A DNA stretch of 64,000 nucleotides. Origin: Trametopsis cervina. Taxonomy: Eukaryota > Basidiomycota > Agaricomycetes > Polyporales > Irpicaceae. The notes beneath the pieces were generated by a model. It made no database searches. It had not been told where the DNA came from and saw only the letters and a program-made list of their open reading frames with translations. The stretch is taken from NCBI GenBank assembly GCA_022385755.1, contig MU278349.1, positions 1,240,001 through 1,304,000 on the forward strand, read 5' to 3'. This document shows positions 23,306 through 34,448 of this stretch, piece by piece; the stretch's first letter is position 1; each line of letters starts with the position of its first letter. The translations under genes were made by a program, and so were the position numbers.

Positions 23306-24699
23306 ATGTCCCAGACCTACCAACCCGCCCTTCTCGCTCCCTATCTTGCCCTTCCCCAGGGCGAGAAGGTTCAGGCCGAATGTATGTCGTATATGACGCT
23401 CTCACAGTCCAATCGCGTTCCTGTATCTCACCTCTCACTCAGACGTCTGGATCGACGGTGATGGTGGCCTGCGTTCAAAGACCACGGTGAGTGTCCTCGC
23501 ATGCTCACCAAGTGCATCGCCTCCCTTCAACCCGGATCGGAGGTGCACTCGGCCGCCCGACGGAAGTACTGACTCCGCCGACTCCTGATAGACCGTGACC
23601 AAGAAAGTCACGAGCATCGACCAGCTCCGTATCTGGGACTTTGATGGCTCCTCCACCAACCAAGCACCGGGCGGTGACTCAGATGTCTACCTCCGCCCCG
23701 CTGCCATCTTCAAGGACCCCTTCCGCGGCGGTGACAACATCCTTGTCCTCGCCGAGTGCTACAACAACGATGGCACCCCTAACAAGACCAACTTCCGTCA
23801 CGATGCCAAGAAGATTATGGATCAGGCAAAGGACGAGATCCCCTGGTTCGGTATCGAGCAGGAATACACCCTCTTCGACATGGATGGCAGCCCCTACGGA
23901 TGGCCGAAGGGTGGCTTCCCTGGTCCCCAGGGCCCCTACTACTGCGGTGCTGGTGAGTGCTCCTCCATTTTGATGTCGGAAGAGTCTTCCATTTCATACA
24001 ATCATGCCATCTCTCGTTCCCGTTCTCGACATCATACTTATATGTGCTTCTTTCCCCAGGTGCCGGCAAGGTCTTCGCCCGTGATCTCATTGAGGCTCAC
24101 TACCGCGCCTGCCTCTACGCTGGTATCAACATCTCTGGTATAAACGCCGAGGTGATGCCTTCCCAATGGGAATACCAAGTCGGCCCCTGTGAGGGTATCT
24201 CCATGGGCGACCACCTCTGGATGTCCCGTTACCTCCTTGTCCGCATTGCTGAGCAGTGGGGCGTCAAGGTCTCCTTCCACCCCAAGCCTCTCCAGGGAGA
24301 CTGGAACGGTGCTGGTGCCCACACCAACTACTCCACCCAGGCGATGCGTGAGCCCGGAGGAATGAAGGCCATCGAGGCTGCCATCGAGAAGCTCTCGAAG
24401 AGGCACAACGAGCACATCGCTGTCTACGGTGAAGACAACGACCTCCGATTGACTGGCAGGCACGAGACCGGCCACATTGGCACCTTCAGCAGTGGTGTTG
24501 CCAACCGTGGTGCTTCGATCCGTATTCCCAGACACGTCGGTGCCCAGGGCTACGGATACCTCGAGGACCGTCGCCCGGCTTCCAACATCGGTGAGTCATT
24601 CTCATGTATTCCCAGTTGTATCAATTTTCTGAATTACGATGCTTGGCAGACCCCTACCGTGTCACCGGTATCATCGTCGAGACCACTTGCCTGCTGTAG
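23306..24699 (+). CDS. GLN1: glutamine synthetase
   Basis: Cytosolic enzyme making glutamine from glutamate, ammonia and ATP. Exons 23306..23381, 23443..23486, 23592..23952, 24060..24590 and 24650..24699 give 353 aa, the usual length for eukaryotic type II glutamine synthetase. Landmarks in order: [122 protein letters not shown] and [11 protein letters not shown]. All expected catalytic and metal-binding segments are intact. Codon choice is strongly C-biased, which suggests high expression. The start [10 protein letters not shown] agrees with fungal homologues. Confidence 0.98.
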
Positions 24700-25344
24700 A
24701 GCGTCTTGTTTACGTGGAGTCCACATGTTTGGGCTCTGGGTATTGTGAAGTAATTGAACAAAAGAGGACTATAGGTGGATTAGATAGGGCTAAATCCATC
24801 ACATGTTGTATTATCCCCTTCTTGCCGTGGCGTCAGGTAAATCTACAGGATTATGAAAAATTCTGCCTGCCAATCATGCGTCAGGCTTTAGTGCCACGTA
24901 TGAGGAAGATCGGATCCGCGAGCCAGTGTGTTCACCATCCGGCTTCCACAACTCTCCGCTTCTCATCCGCGAACACGCCCATTCTAATTATTAGCGGGGA
25001 TCATCCACTCTGTAATCGCGCACGAAAGATGAAGCTATGATTATCAGGCAATCAATCTCACCAAGAAACAATTGATACATGGTACTACTACGCTGCCTCG
25101 GAGAAAATTAGATATACAACTCTCAACTCTCTCGAAGAACGATGACATTCGGCAAGACCTGGTAAACTAGAATGAAAGGGAGGTATCACGCGTATTGATA
25201 TCATTGAGGGGTAACAGGGGAAAGAGTATAGAAAGAAGACATGAGAGAAAGAGACAGGCGAGGGAAGATCGTAAATATACAGGATCGATACTTCATACTT
25301 TACATTATCGTCTCTTCGCACGGATTCCCGCAGGTCAGGCACAA
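24700..25344. other. convergent 3' region of glutamine synthetase and VID27
   Basis: 645 bp between converging genes. Only short open frames without features; presumed 3' untranslated regions. Confidence 0.45.
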
Positions 25345-28171
25345 TCAGAACGGACTATTCACAATATTTGAACTGCCTCTGATGTTTCTCGTCGGTGTCG
25401 CGAGGGATGCGCGAGTCGGCCTGCGCAGGGCCTTCTTGTTGACTGCGACGACGTTGTTCTCCATCGCGACGATCTACAGCGCACGCAATGGCATATCAGT
25501 TATGTTCAACACAGTTGTATAAATAGCACGCACGATCTCCTTGTCGTCACCGAACTTGAAGTTATCCTGCACGACGTGGTCTTCGTACTTCTTGATTTCG
25601 TATCTATCAAGCAAGCCCTTCTTGACTTTGCCGAAGTCCCATGCGATGACGAATTCGCCAGTCGAAGTAACGATCGCGTTCTCTTGTTGACCCTCGCCAG
25701 TGTTAAATCTATAAATTGGGAGTGTTAGCAGCTGAGCGCATAGAGTTCGGTGTGAAAGATTTACCTGGCGGGTGTGAAGTTGACTGAGTGCCCCATGTAA
25801 GCGACATGTTCTGCCCTAAGCTGCAACCTTCTCGGTATCGGCTTCGAGTCCGCTGGGAAACTCCTGTCGAAGCCCAAACTGCCAGCATACCGGCCGTCCC
25901 CAATCAACGTATCAATCAGGAGCAAGTAAGTCTTCGTCGTCGCCACGATCCATCGTCCGTCGGCAGTCACGTCGATACCCGTAATCGGGTCACCGAGAGG
26001 AGGCAACGCAGTCTTCGCATTCTTGCCGATGGTGTCGAACAAACGAATGTCGCCCTTCTCCGATGCCACGGCGAGTTTACCTGACGCGGTTGTCGTCACC
26101 CCTGAGAACTTGTTCTTGCTGGTGTATTGCTTGAACTGGGTGTCGACGAGTTTGTCGCCGCTCTTTCGGGGATCAATGAGGAAGAGGGCGTTCCCGTTCG
26201 CACCGACCAAGGTCTGCTCGCGCGTCATTTGCGCGAACTTGTTCTCGGGTGCAATATGCCAGACGGGAACATTCTCGTTCACCTTCCACTCTTCCACGAT
26301 CTTCCCCCGCTCGATATCAAGCTCGAAGAGGGAGTTCGGCGCACTTTCGTCCATAAGCACCATCTTCGTATCTTGTTCGTGTAACATAACCTGCTTGGGC
26401 TTGATCGCACGACCACTCTTCGGTGCAGCAATCTTGCCAATAGTCGCGTGGTATTTAACCTGGCCTCGATCGCCAGTGTGGCTGAAGACACCAATGTTGT
26501 TACCGCGGACGACGTAAGATCTGTCGCCTTTATAGCCGACAGTGAGCTGAGAGTTCTTCTCGCCTTTGAGTAAGGCGGGCGGCCGATCCTCCTCGTCCCC
26601 TGAATATTCTTCTTCCGGCTCCGACAAATCGTCATCTTCCTTCTCTACGCCATGGTGAATCACAGTTCACCGAAAAGAGCAAGAAAAAGATACTCACCTA
26701 ATTCGTCCAACACCGCCTCTTCCTCATCATCTGAGTCTTCCTCAGCATCGCGCATGATAACATCCTCATTCGCGCTTCTCGCATACGCCTGTTCATCAGC
26801 CTATTCGACGTTCGTGTGAGAGTGACGTCGTCCCGTATGAGAATGTCGGCGCGTACCTTAGCCTTCTCCCACGAGTACTGATTGCCATTCTCCCACAGCG
26901 CAATAGTCAATACATCAATGATCTTCTGGAAATCTTCCTCGCTGGTGAACTGCAAGCACCAACTCCGCCCAACATTATCGCTGACGTGATTCCACGTCAA
27001 AGATAGGAGGCTTCTGGCGACGTTCTGGTTCATATCTGTGGTGATAGGATGAGACAGATACACATGCACGCCGTCGGTTGCGTATAGATAGTATTGGAAC
27101 GGAGAACTGTTGGCCCGTTTGACTATCTGGGCCATGACGCTTTGCTCTGGGATAAAGCCATTGGAAGGCTGATCGTATCGATAAAGTTCCGCCCTTGCGG
27201 CGACGAATGTGGTCGTGTCGGAATCAACATACAGTGTTGGTTCTGACGTCGATTCTTGGCTTTCAGGTTCTGACGGTTGAGAGGTGGAAACCTCAGGCGA
27301 AGGGGGCACCTCCTCTTGGGTAACGGACCCTAATTTCTGGTGATCTTTTCCTTTACCCTTCCCTTTCTTGGGAGGTGGAGGTCTACACGTAGCAGGAGCG
27401 GATCAGTGGCTGCATGACGTTGTATCAAGAATGAGACGCACTGCCAAATAAACTCCGCCAGGTCCTTGTCTTGAGTGCTGTCCGCTGTCGTCCTGTACTT
27501 TCGCTCGAACATTGCTCGGTACATGCACGTCTCAAAGAACGCCCGAGTCGGTTCGTTGGTGCCTCTCGCGACGAACTCGTAGAACTCGGTGGCGTCTCCT
27601 TCAATATCTCGCCAGATAAACGTAGGCTCGCCCTCGGTCTCGCCTGTCCGGAATGACAACTCTTCTCCTATGAGGAAGACTCTTTCTTCGTCGGCTGCTC
27701 TGGCGGTTCAGCGTTTATGAAGGAAGACTTAAGTAACGATACACGTACTTTCATCCTCATCCTCAAGTAGCTCCTGATCTCCCTCTTCGTAAACTCGAGT
27801 GACAACGAGTTGGAAATGGTGATCCAGCGAGGGCACCCGCCGAATGGTAGCCATAGCCTCATTGTATCTGTAGAAGCGAACGTAAACATGAACATTCGTA
27901 ATGCGCGTCAAGAGTGCGTAGACATACATGCATTCTCTGTCACTGCGAATTGTCTCCTCTCGAATAAGGAAGAGCTGGCCGTCTGATATCTTCACAACTT
28001 CTGCAGCATTGGGATCATCTGTGATAAGGACGATGATGTCAACTTTTAACTCGAACTGCGCGGCGGATCCGAAACTCACGCCAGACTTTGCCTATCACTG
28101 CAGAGAGGTTCGGGTCAGCTTAGAGCAATATTTTATAGCGTAGAACACGTACGGCTTCGGAAGATGTTCAT
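25345..28171 (-). CDS. VID27: VID27 family cytoplasmic WD-like protein
   Basis: Member of the fungal/plant VID27 family, linked in yeast to vacuole import and degradation of gluconeogenic enzymes. Ten exons: 28171..28153, 28091..28080, 28018..27928, 27867..27749, 27697..27442, 27382..26857, 26800..26698, 26644..25765, 25708..25534 and 25473..25345, about 769 aa against 782 in yeast. N-terminal module: ISDGQLFLIREETI, MATIRRVPSLDHHFQLVVTR, VYEEGDQELLEDEDE. The middle is PH-like (PTFIWRDIEGDATEFYEFVA, then FYRYDQPSNG-type text). The C-terminal beta-propeller region contains MVLMDESAPNSLFELDIERG, FSGVTTTASGKLAVASEKGD and ITGIDVTADGRWIVATT. Exons 1 and 2 are just 19 and 12 nt. The annotated stop depends on an intron at 25474-25533; without it translation would end early. 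Confidence 0.92.
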
Positions 28172-28377
28172 CGTGGTGATGGTTCAAGTATAACCAGGTA
28201 TTGCTCGAGTCTGCGGCCCCTGTGACGACGATCGCGCCGCGTTCGGTCACCTTTTCGTGATTTGTGTCACACACGTGACTGAAACAGTCGCGGGTTCCAC
28301 AACCAAGATTGGCGCCTGAACCCTTCCAGTTCTTCCTGTTACCAGTTCTTGTTCCTGCGGAGACCTCGACGACCCGA

Positions 28378-28855
28378 ATGGCATCTTCGACACGCTTTGC
28401 ATCGCCTCAGGCTTCTCCAGGTAGCTATACTGCTAGTCAAAGACTCAGACCTCGGCTCACGACGTCACGCACGCGTCAGGTCGCGACCTTCCGCCCGAAC
28501 CGGTTACCCCAGATGCTAGTCTCAGGAATAGATGGCGCAGCCCTCAGGTGAGTGGAAACTATTCTTTTTGGCTGCTAGGTATATTGAAAATGTAATGTGC
28601 CCTATAGGAATCGCCGCAACAGGTTGGCAATAGTTCACCTGCCAGTTCAGCCACAATCTCCTCAGGCCAAATTCCTCGGGCTCTAGATTCTCGTCCATCT
28701 CTACGTCTAACTGCGCTACAGTCAGCGCACAGTATGAACGCTATCAACATTGGCACCCCTGTACGAAAGGTTGTTATCCGTGCCGACTCTTCTATCACCA
28801 CGTCCTTTGATCCTGCAGACAAAGAACTGTATGATCTATGGGCGCCAAAACGTTA
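28378..28855 (+). CDS. small Ser/Arg-rich protein of unknown function; frame unresolved
   Basis: A probable two-exon gene. The second exon (about 28611-28855) is convincing as coding sequence: ESPQQVGNSSPASSATISSG, then NAINIGTPVRKVVIRADSSI and SFDPADKELYDLWAPKR before TAA. The first exon, from ATG 28378 (MASSTRFASPQASPGSYTAS) to the donor at 28547, ends in a phase that does not match it. A different frame of the same exon (GRDLPPEPVTPDASLRNRWR) joins perfectly but lacks an ATG, having a TAG at about 28432. Either there is a one-base deletion near 28430, by sequencing error or mutation, or an upstream exon is missing. No family recognised. It shares a 206-bp region with the divergent VID27 start. 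Confidence 0.5.
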
Positions 28856-29100
28856 AATGTGATTGGTAGCGCGAACAAGAATGCCCGAATACAAATACAA
28901 GAACAGCACTGTTACAAGAAAGACAGGCATGATGTGTATAGCTAGTGTACAATGCAGAGTGGGGAATGAATGAGCGTAAGCCGACGATGTTAAGAAATTA
29001 GGCGGCAGTCATGATGAACATAAGTGAGTCGAATCCAGCGTCTTTAAATACCGTTAATCCACGACAAACTTGATAATAAAACGAAAGGTCATTTCTGGTG

Positions 29101-30676
29101 TTATATCCAGTCGCCAGCTGGTCGACCGCGCATTGAAGACACTTTCTTCGGGCCCTTCCTTCCTCGTTGTGCCAGACCGAACGAGACAGACGAAGGGCTC
29201 ATGACGACCTCAGGCAGCTCGCTGCTCCGTGGACTAACCATGGAATTGCTTGTAGATGATCCGAGGCCAGAGTCTCTTGACAATCTCTTAGCCTGCTTCT
29301 GATCAAAGTAGTCTTCACCTTCGAACTCCTTGAGGTTCTCGCGGAGGGGACCCATCCCGAAGCTCTTGACGGAGCCAGAGCTGGAGCTCACGCTGCTTAG
29401 ACCGCGCGCGTGCATGGAAGGTCTGCCCATACCAAGACTCTGACGGGCGCGAAGTTCGTCCGTGCAGAGTTTGTATAGTTCATCGAGGTCGAGATAACGA
29501 GCCTCATCACGAAGTTCAAGAAGGGCTTCTAGCCGAGAGGATGACGAAGAGAGCAGCTGAACTCCACGCGGAAGCGAAGCGGGATGCTCTGGTGTTGATA
29601 CCGGGGTGCGCAAATATGAAAGGACGTGAGCATATCTATGCAAGTGTCAATTTACGGTCAAGGGCTCGTAGGTTTGAGGGGACTTACGGTGCACTGGGAC
29701 GGTCAAGGAAGATATGTATCGATGTCGAGCTCGGTGGCAACAGCCCAGACGAGGCAAGATGTTTGTGGAAGATCGAGTTAAACGAGCTTTCCGAGTCGCG
29801 TGGGACAGACGAGGTGGGCTCCTCCTCCTGCGCGCGCATAAGCGTCTGCAAGTACGAGGAAAGGAATGAAGGGCGGGATGTCAATGTGTTGAGGGTCGCC
29901 TTATAAGTCGTGGTCGAGGTCTCGATCGACACAATAATCTTGCTACGATCGACCGCACCCGCAGGGGCGGGGGATATCAGTATGGGATCGAATGGTGCTT
30001 GAGGGGGAGATGGTGGTATGTTCAGAGGGAGCGCAGGGACGGGAGGGAATTCGCTGAGAACCTTCAACGACGGTCGTGATTTGTGACGAGAGCGAGGGCT
30101 GCTCGGGGAGGGCGTCTCAGGCTCAGCTTCTTCCTCTATCGGTGTAGGAGGTATCGGGCGCGTAGGTCGAGAAGGCGTGGTTGACCTCGACCTAACGGGC
30201 TGTTCCTGTTCCTCAACGTCGACTTCATCGCCAGGGAGGGGAGGAAGCGGCGGGCTTGCGGGACGGTCGTTGTATATGCTCTGTTCATCGTCCTCCTCTG
30301 CCACGTTCTCTTCTTCGAGTATCTGCTCTTGTGATGAAGGGCTCTTCTTATGGCCCAACAATGCCTCCTGGGGTGTGCGCACAACAGTAGCTCCTGCACC
30401 CAGCTGCCCACTGCGGGACAGTCTATCGAGGGAGCTTGTGCCGAATGGTTCTGATATGCGAACGGGCTTCGAGGGGACGTATGAGCCCGTGCTTGATGAG
30501 CTGGAGGACCGGCCGAGCCAGTTCATTGGAGAAGTGAGAGAAGGGCGATGCGACTTTGGAGCCATCTTCACAGATGAGACGGGAACGAATCGCTCTTCGG
30601 GGATGAGTGGTGACTTGGGGGACTTGGGTGTCGAGCGGATGCTTGCGCTGCGAGGGTTTGTCGTGTTGTTGGACAT
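29101..30676 (-). CDS. BTB/POZ-domain protein with disordered N-terminus
   Basis: Exons 30676..29688 and 29635..29101 give about 507 aa. Residues 1-240 are Ser/Pro/Glu-rich and disordered. From about 245 a BTB fold of the potassium-channel-tetramerisation type is visible: KIIVSIETSTTTYKATLNTL, SRPSFLSSYL, IHIFLDRPSAPYAHVLSYLR and LRDEARYLDLDELYKLCTDE. A Ser-rich basic tail ends at GRPAGDWI. Members of this group often act as substrate adaptors of cullin ligases or as scaffolds; nothing here fixes the partner. The long Ser-rich head with RRSSS-like sites suggests phosphorylation. Divergent from the RPR2 gene with 356 bp between. Confidence 0.82.
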
Positions 30677-31032
30677 CAGGACGGTGTCAATGGGATGCTT
30701 AGTATATGAATGTGGCCTGCCGGGTGTGTGGGAGCGTGGACGGTCAGATAATCGGTAGCGCAGAGTCGCAAAGGGGCGTTGTCGCTGTCAAAGCGAGACG
30801 GGTGAAGAAGGAGAAAAGGCGAAAAGGTGAGAAAGGATGCAGAACGCAGGATGCATGGCTAAAATGAGGCTCGAGTACAAGAGCAAGAACAATAACGCGC
30901 TGTCGTCGCGAACTAGACAATAACGCTCCGGTTGCCTTTTGCGGACAAAACACTGTTCCCACGAAAATACAACAATACGCTAGCGCCCTGCCGCTCCCGC
31001 CTAGCAGCCATTGTCTTGCGACGTACAGTGAC
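30677..31032. promoter_or_regulatory. divergent promoter region of the BTB and RPR2 genes
   Basis: 356 bp between opposite start codons; must carry both promoters. No clear TATA box; a C-rich, pyrimidine-biased stretch precedes the RPR2 start. Confidence 0.45.
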
Positions 31033-31725
31033 ATGTCCGCCGACACTGAGGCCCATCCAGCCACGCTCAAGTTCCTGCTCGCTGTCCCGAAGGTCACCCA
31101 GAGCATATCGCCCGCTCTCTCCGCGCTACATGTGACACGCACTCGCCTCATTCATCATGCGAAGGCTGGAGGTAGCCGCACCTTCGACACGACGCACTGC
31201 ACGAAATGTGGGATGTACTTACTGGCAGGCCATGGTTCCGTGCGCGTGGCGCGCAAGCAGTTATCGCGGAAACACGGGAAAACGCAACAGCATGTTCGCG
31301 TGCTCCGCAAGTCATGTCTGGTGTGCGGTGAGGTGCAAGATGTACCGGTTGAAGGAGGAGATCCGCCTGCCTTTGCGAAGGTGGGGAAGAAGAAAGCTCT
31401 GCATATCTCGGCCTCCAAGCTAGTTCCGGATGCTGTGTCTGCCCCTCTTCCTCAACCGAGCCAGGGTGATAACACCGCGAGGAATACCGAGTCACGGTCG
31501 TCCACAATAGTAGCGGAAACACGTCCAAGTCTGCCTGCAAAGCAGACTATACAAGCTCAGCCGTCCCCGAGTCAGAGCACGGATCCTTCGGGTCTTCGCA
31601 ATAAAGCAAGAGCGAAGAAGAAGTCTGGCTTATCAGACATGCTGGCTCGGAACAAAGAACGACAGCAGAAAGAACGGACCGCAGGAACGAGTAGAGGGCT
31701 GGCTGCGTTCCTGCAGGATCTCTGA
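31033..31725 (+). CDS. RNase P/MRP subunit, Rpr2/Rpp21/SNM1 family
   Basis: Single-exon gene of 230 aa. The Rpr2-type zinc-binding core is visible: TTHCTKCGMYLLAG with the first C-x2-C, and RKSCLVCGEVQDVP with the second, separated by a basic stretch (VRVARKQLSRKHGKTQQHVR). An N-terminal helical part (LLAVPKVTQSISPALSALHV) precedes it. The C-terminus carries KKKSGLSDMLARNKERQQKE, which resembles the tail of SNM1-type proteins. The protein should act in tRNA 5'-end processing (RNase P) or rRNA/mRNA processing (RNase MRP). Which of Rpr2 and Snm1 it matches cannot be settled by eye, so no symbol is given. Confidence 0.85.
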   Translation: MSADTEAHPATLKFLLAVPKVTQSISPALSALHVTRTRLIHHAKAGGSRTFDTTHCTKCGMYLLAGHGSVRVARKQLSRKHGKTQQHVRVLRKSCLVCGEVQDVPVEGGDPPAFAKVGKKKALHISASKLVPDAVSAPLPQPSQGDNTARNTESRSSTIVAETRPSLPAKQTIQAQPSPSQSTDPSGLRNKARAKKKSGLSDMLARNKERQQKERTAGTSRGLAAFLQDL

Positions 31726-32022
31726 TCACCGGGCTGCTTAAGCGTGCTGCTGCTGCGCTTCGGATAATATCCCATGATATACAACGTGCAGACTGTATGT
31801 TACAAATGCTTCTAGGAAATGCTATCTAAAACGTTCTGCAGTGCAGTCTACCGTATGAGCCCCGACACTACAACATACAATGCTAGGTCCATGAATTCGA
31901 GGGTTCGCACCCCCTGAGGTGCGACCACCCGCCCGTATAGCGGCAGACTCCTACGCACTCGCCGCGCTCGGGAGAGCAGGGCGTACATCGTGCTAGATTC
32001 AGCATGAGGTTCAGAGTCTCGA
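31726..32022. other. convergent 3' region of RPR2-like gene and RTA1-like gene 1
   Basis: 297 bp between converging stop codons, with AT-rich segments and no coding signal. Confidence 0.4.
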
Positions 32023-33504
32023 TTACAAAAAGAACGCAAAGCTAGATATGAATACCAGGATATTCCGAGATACTCGAGCGAATCCTGTCTTCTTCTGCTC
32101 TCCCTCCCGCGATGATTCGAGGGGAGTCTGGTATAGCGGGAGCTTCTCCGTCTCGTCGTCTTCAAACTCGACCTCGTTGAGAGCGCCTTTCGGTGCTTCT
32201 GTCACCTTGGGGCCGATATACCATCCGGGCCAGAAGGGGATGTATACACTGAGGGCCACCAGGAGCGGGATGAAGTCAAGGACCCAGAAGAAGATCTCCT
32301 CAGTTGTGAGCGGGCCTGAATTGTCCTCCGCGATTTCAGCAGTTCGGTATGCTGAACGAACCTGAACGTCGTGGTACGTGTCAGAGAAGCTCGCAGTCTT
32401 AGGACGTTGCACTTACGATGATTCCAATGCAGCTCACTGTCATCGCAATGAGGAGGACACGCCAGTCGTAGTACCACGGTTGGCCTTGATCACGGTCCCT
32501 CGTCCATATCTTGCGTTCGTACTTCCACATGCGGAAGATAAAGTGGAAGAATATGGCGAAGAAGAACGAGAACGAGACCAGCTGTATGATGAGACCTGCG
32601 AGGAAAAGCTGTGATAGAATGCACGGTCAGCTGGATATATGCGCGTGGGACCATCTCATGAACGTACATGTAATCCCAAATGCGCCTTATTGATATCGGT
32701 GTGAGCAGTCACAAGCAAGAAAGCACCTAGCGCCTGGATTATCGATCGTGTGAGTGCTGCTCTGTGTCTACGCTCCTCCCGCCAGTACTCGCCTGGATGA
32801 TAAAGGTGAATACATCCGAACACAAGAACGCCAGAGCCACTCTCGACGGTCGGATGAGCAAGTGCTTGTCTCCACCGACTGCGCGCACGAGACGCCCCAG
32901 GATAACGTACTCCGCCGCGACGAAACCGCAAGGCGAGAGTGTGAGGAAGAGATATTCGAAGATGAACATGTTCTTGCTGTCCGGAAAGAAGTGCAGGCCG
33001 TAGCGAGCAGCAATGCCCACTGCATAGCCTGTCGTATTGCGCGTTAAATGCTGGGTTCATCCTATGCAGATTCTGCCTGTGCTCACCGAATTCAGCTACC
33101 ACTATGACGATCATGAATTTGGACTTCGAGTATATGATGAGTCGGGTATGGATAGCGAAGACGGTCAGCATAATAACTGAAAACCATGGGTCAGTTTCCG
33201 CTTTGAGAGGATGGTAACCACGACCCGGTATTGGGAATGATTCTGCAGAGAGACTGCCGACGTTCGCAAACGTATCCTACTTACTTAGACCTATAGTTGT
33301 GAGCCAGTTGTTCGTAATGTATTTCAGCGGATTCGACGGGTCCAGCTTAGGGTCGATATCGAGGCCTTGAGGGGCATTTGGGTCTGGCGTTGCGCTTGAA
33401 TTAGACTGAGCGACCGCAGTGCAGCATAACGTTGACAAAAGAAAGAACGCTGTCGCCGCCAGTCTACCACAGAAACCATTGAAGGAGGATGCCTGTCGCG
33501 CCAT
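32023..33504 (-). CDS. RTA1-like multispanning membrane protein, copy 1
   Basis: RTA1 family (lipid-translocating exporter-like, seven-helix membrane proteins tied in yeast to 7-aminocholesterol resistance). Six exons: 33504..33285, 33176..33087, 33028..32793, 32733..32668, 32608..32417 and 32361..32023, about 380 aa. An N-terminal signal-like segment (LAATAFFLLSTLCCTAVA) precedes NPLKYITNNWLTTIG. Family motifs: YAVGIAARYGLHFFPDSKN, LSPCGFVAAEYVILGRLVRA, PSRVALAFLCSDVFTFIIQ, RKIWTRD and VRSAYRTAEIAED. The hydrophilic C-tail is acidic, then ends in a further hydrophobic run (NILVFISSFAFFL) that copies 2 and 3 lack. The third intron begins with GC instead of GT; the other two copies use GT there. 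Confidence 0.92.
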
Positions 33505-34448
33505 ATCGAAGTGCCAACGGCAATGGTGGAAGAGAAGAGACGAGAATGTGTCTTCCTCGGAAACGCAACAGTCAACGTATATAAAGCAGATTGCATCAAC
33601 TTGAGAAGTTAGGATTGCAGCATGGCAGTGGGCTCGTCCGGCAGAAGAGCAGCTGTATGCGGTCCCCTCCGCAACAAAACAACCTGTCTTGAGTGGAAGA
33701 CCTGACGTATAGCAATCGAAGTGTGAGATACCCCTTTACTTTCGGCAAATGAAGCGTCGTGTATTGTTCAAACTTGCGACTACCAGTGCTGAAGAACCGT
33801 GGCCATAGCCACACAGCCTCTCCTATATCATTTGTTCGCCGCGGTCCCCGGATCGTTACCAGCCACCAACTTCCATTTTGCACCGATATAGAAACTTCGT
33901 GTTCACATCCGTTGCGTAAGTAGCTTCCTCGGCTTTCAAACTGACTGTCTCTCTCACAACCACAGCAGCTTTGAGGATGGCGGTGCTTAAGCTGTGTTGT
34001 ATGGCAGCGGCTCAGTCGATCAGATTCAATCGAGATCATCTAAGCATTCGGTCAGTACAATGCATTAGCGCCTACGTACCGCCCCCGACGCCGGTGTCTC
34101 AAACACACCTGGCAGCAGGCATCAACATTCGTAAATATGGAGAACAGAGATATTCACCCTACTGAATTGAATGATAGTCGGCCCTGTATTCGACTACATC
34201 CCATGAAGCGGGACACCCCAAGCAGCTTTCCGCCCCTTAGCGGCTGCCCACATCAGGAGTCCGAGTCGGCAGTCGCTTCTCGATATAGCGGCGCACGACG
34301 ACCTGTTGTGTCCAGGGTAGTTCAACTACTCATTCAACAGTTGGTATTGTCCTAGCGAAGTGGTATAATAATTATCTAGTTCAACAGAAGTGTCCTGGAA
34401 TGTCCGATAGCACGTACGACTCGGAGGTGTCTACAAACTACATCATGA
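33505..34448. other. spacer between RTA1-like genes 1 and 2
   Basis: 944 bp carrying the copy 1 promoter and the copy 2 3' region. No supported gene. Confidence 0.4.
33576..33586 (-). promoter_or_regulatory. TATA-type element of RTA1-like gene 1
   Basis: CGTATATAAAG on the plus strand (CTTTATATACG toward the gene), its near edge 72 nt from the start codon. The identical 11-mer sits at the identical distance from copy 2. Confidence 0.6.

Noticed and set aside
31860..31990. GGGTTCGCACCC resembling a tRNA T arm
   Set aside because: Isolated hairpin; no A box or cloverleaf.
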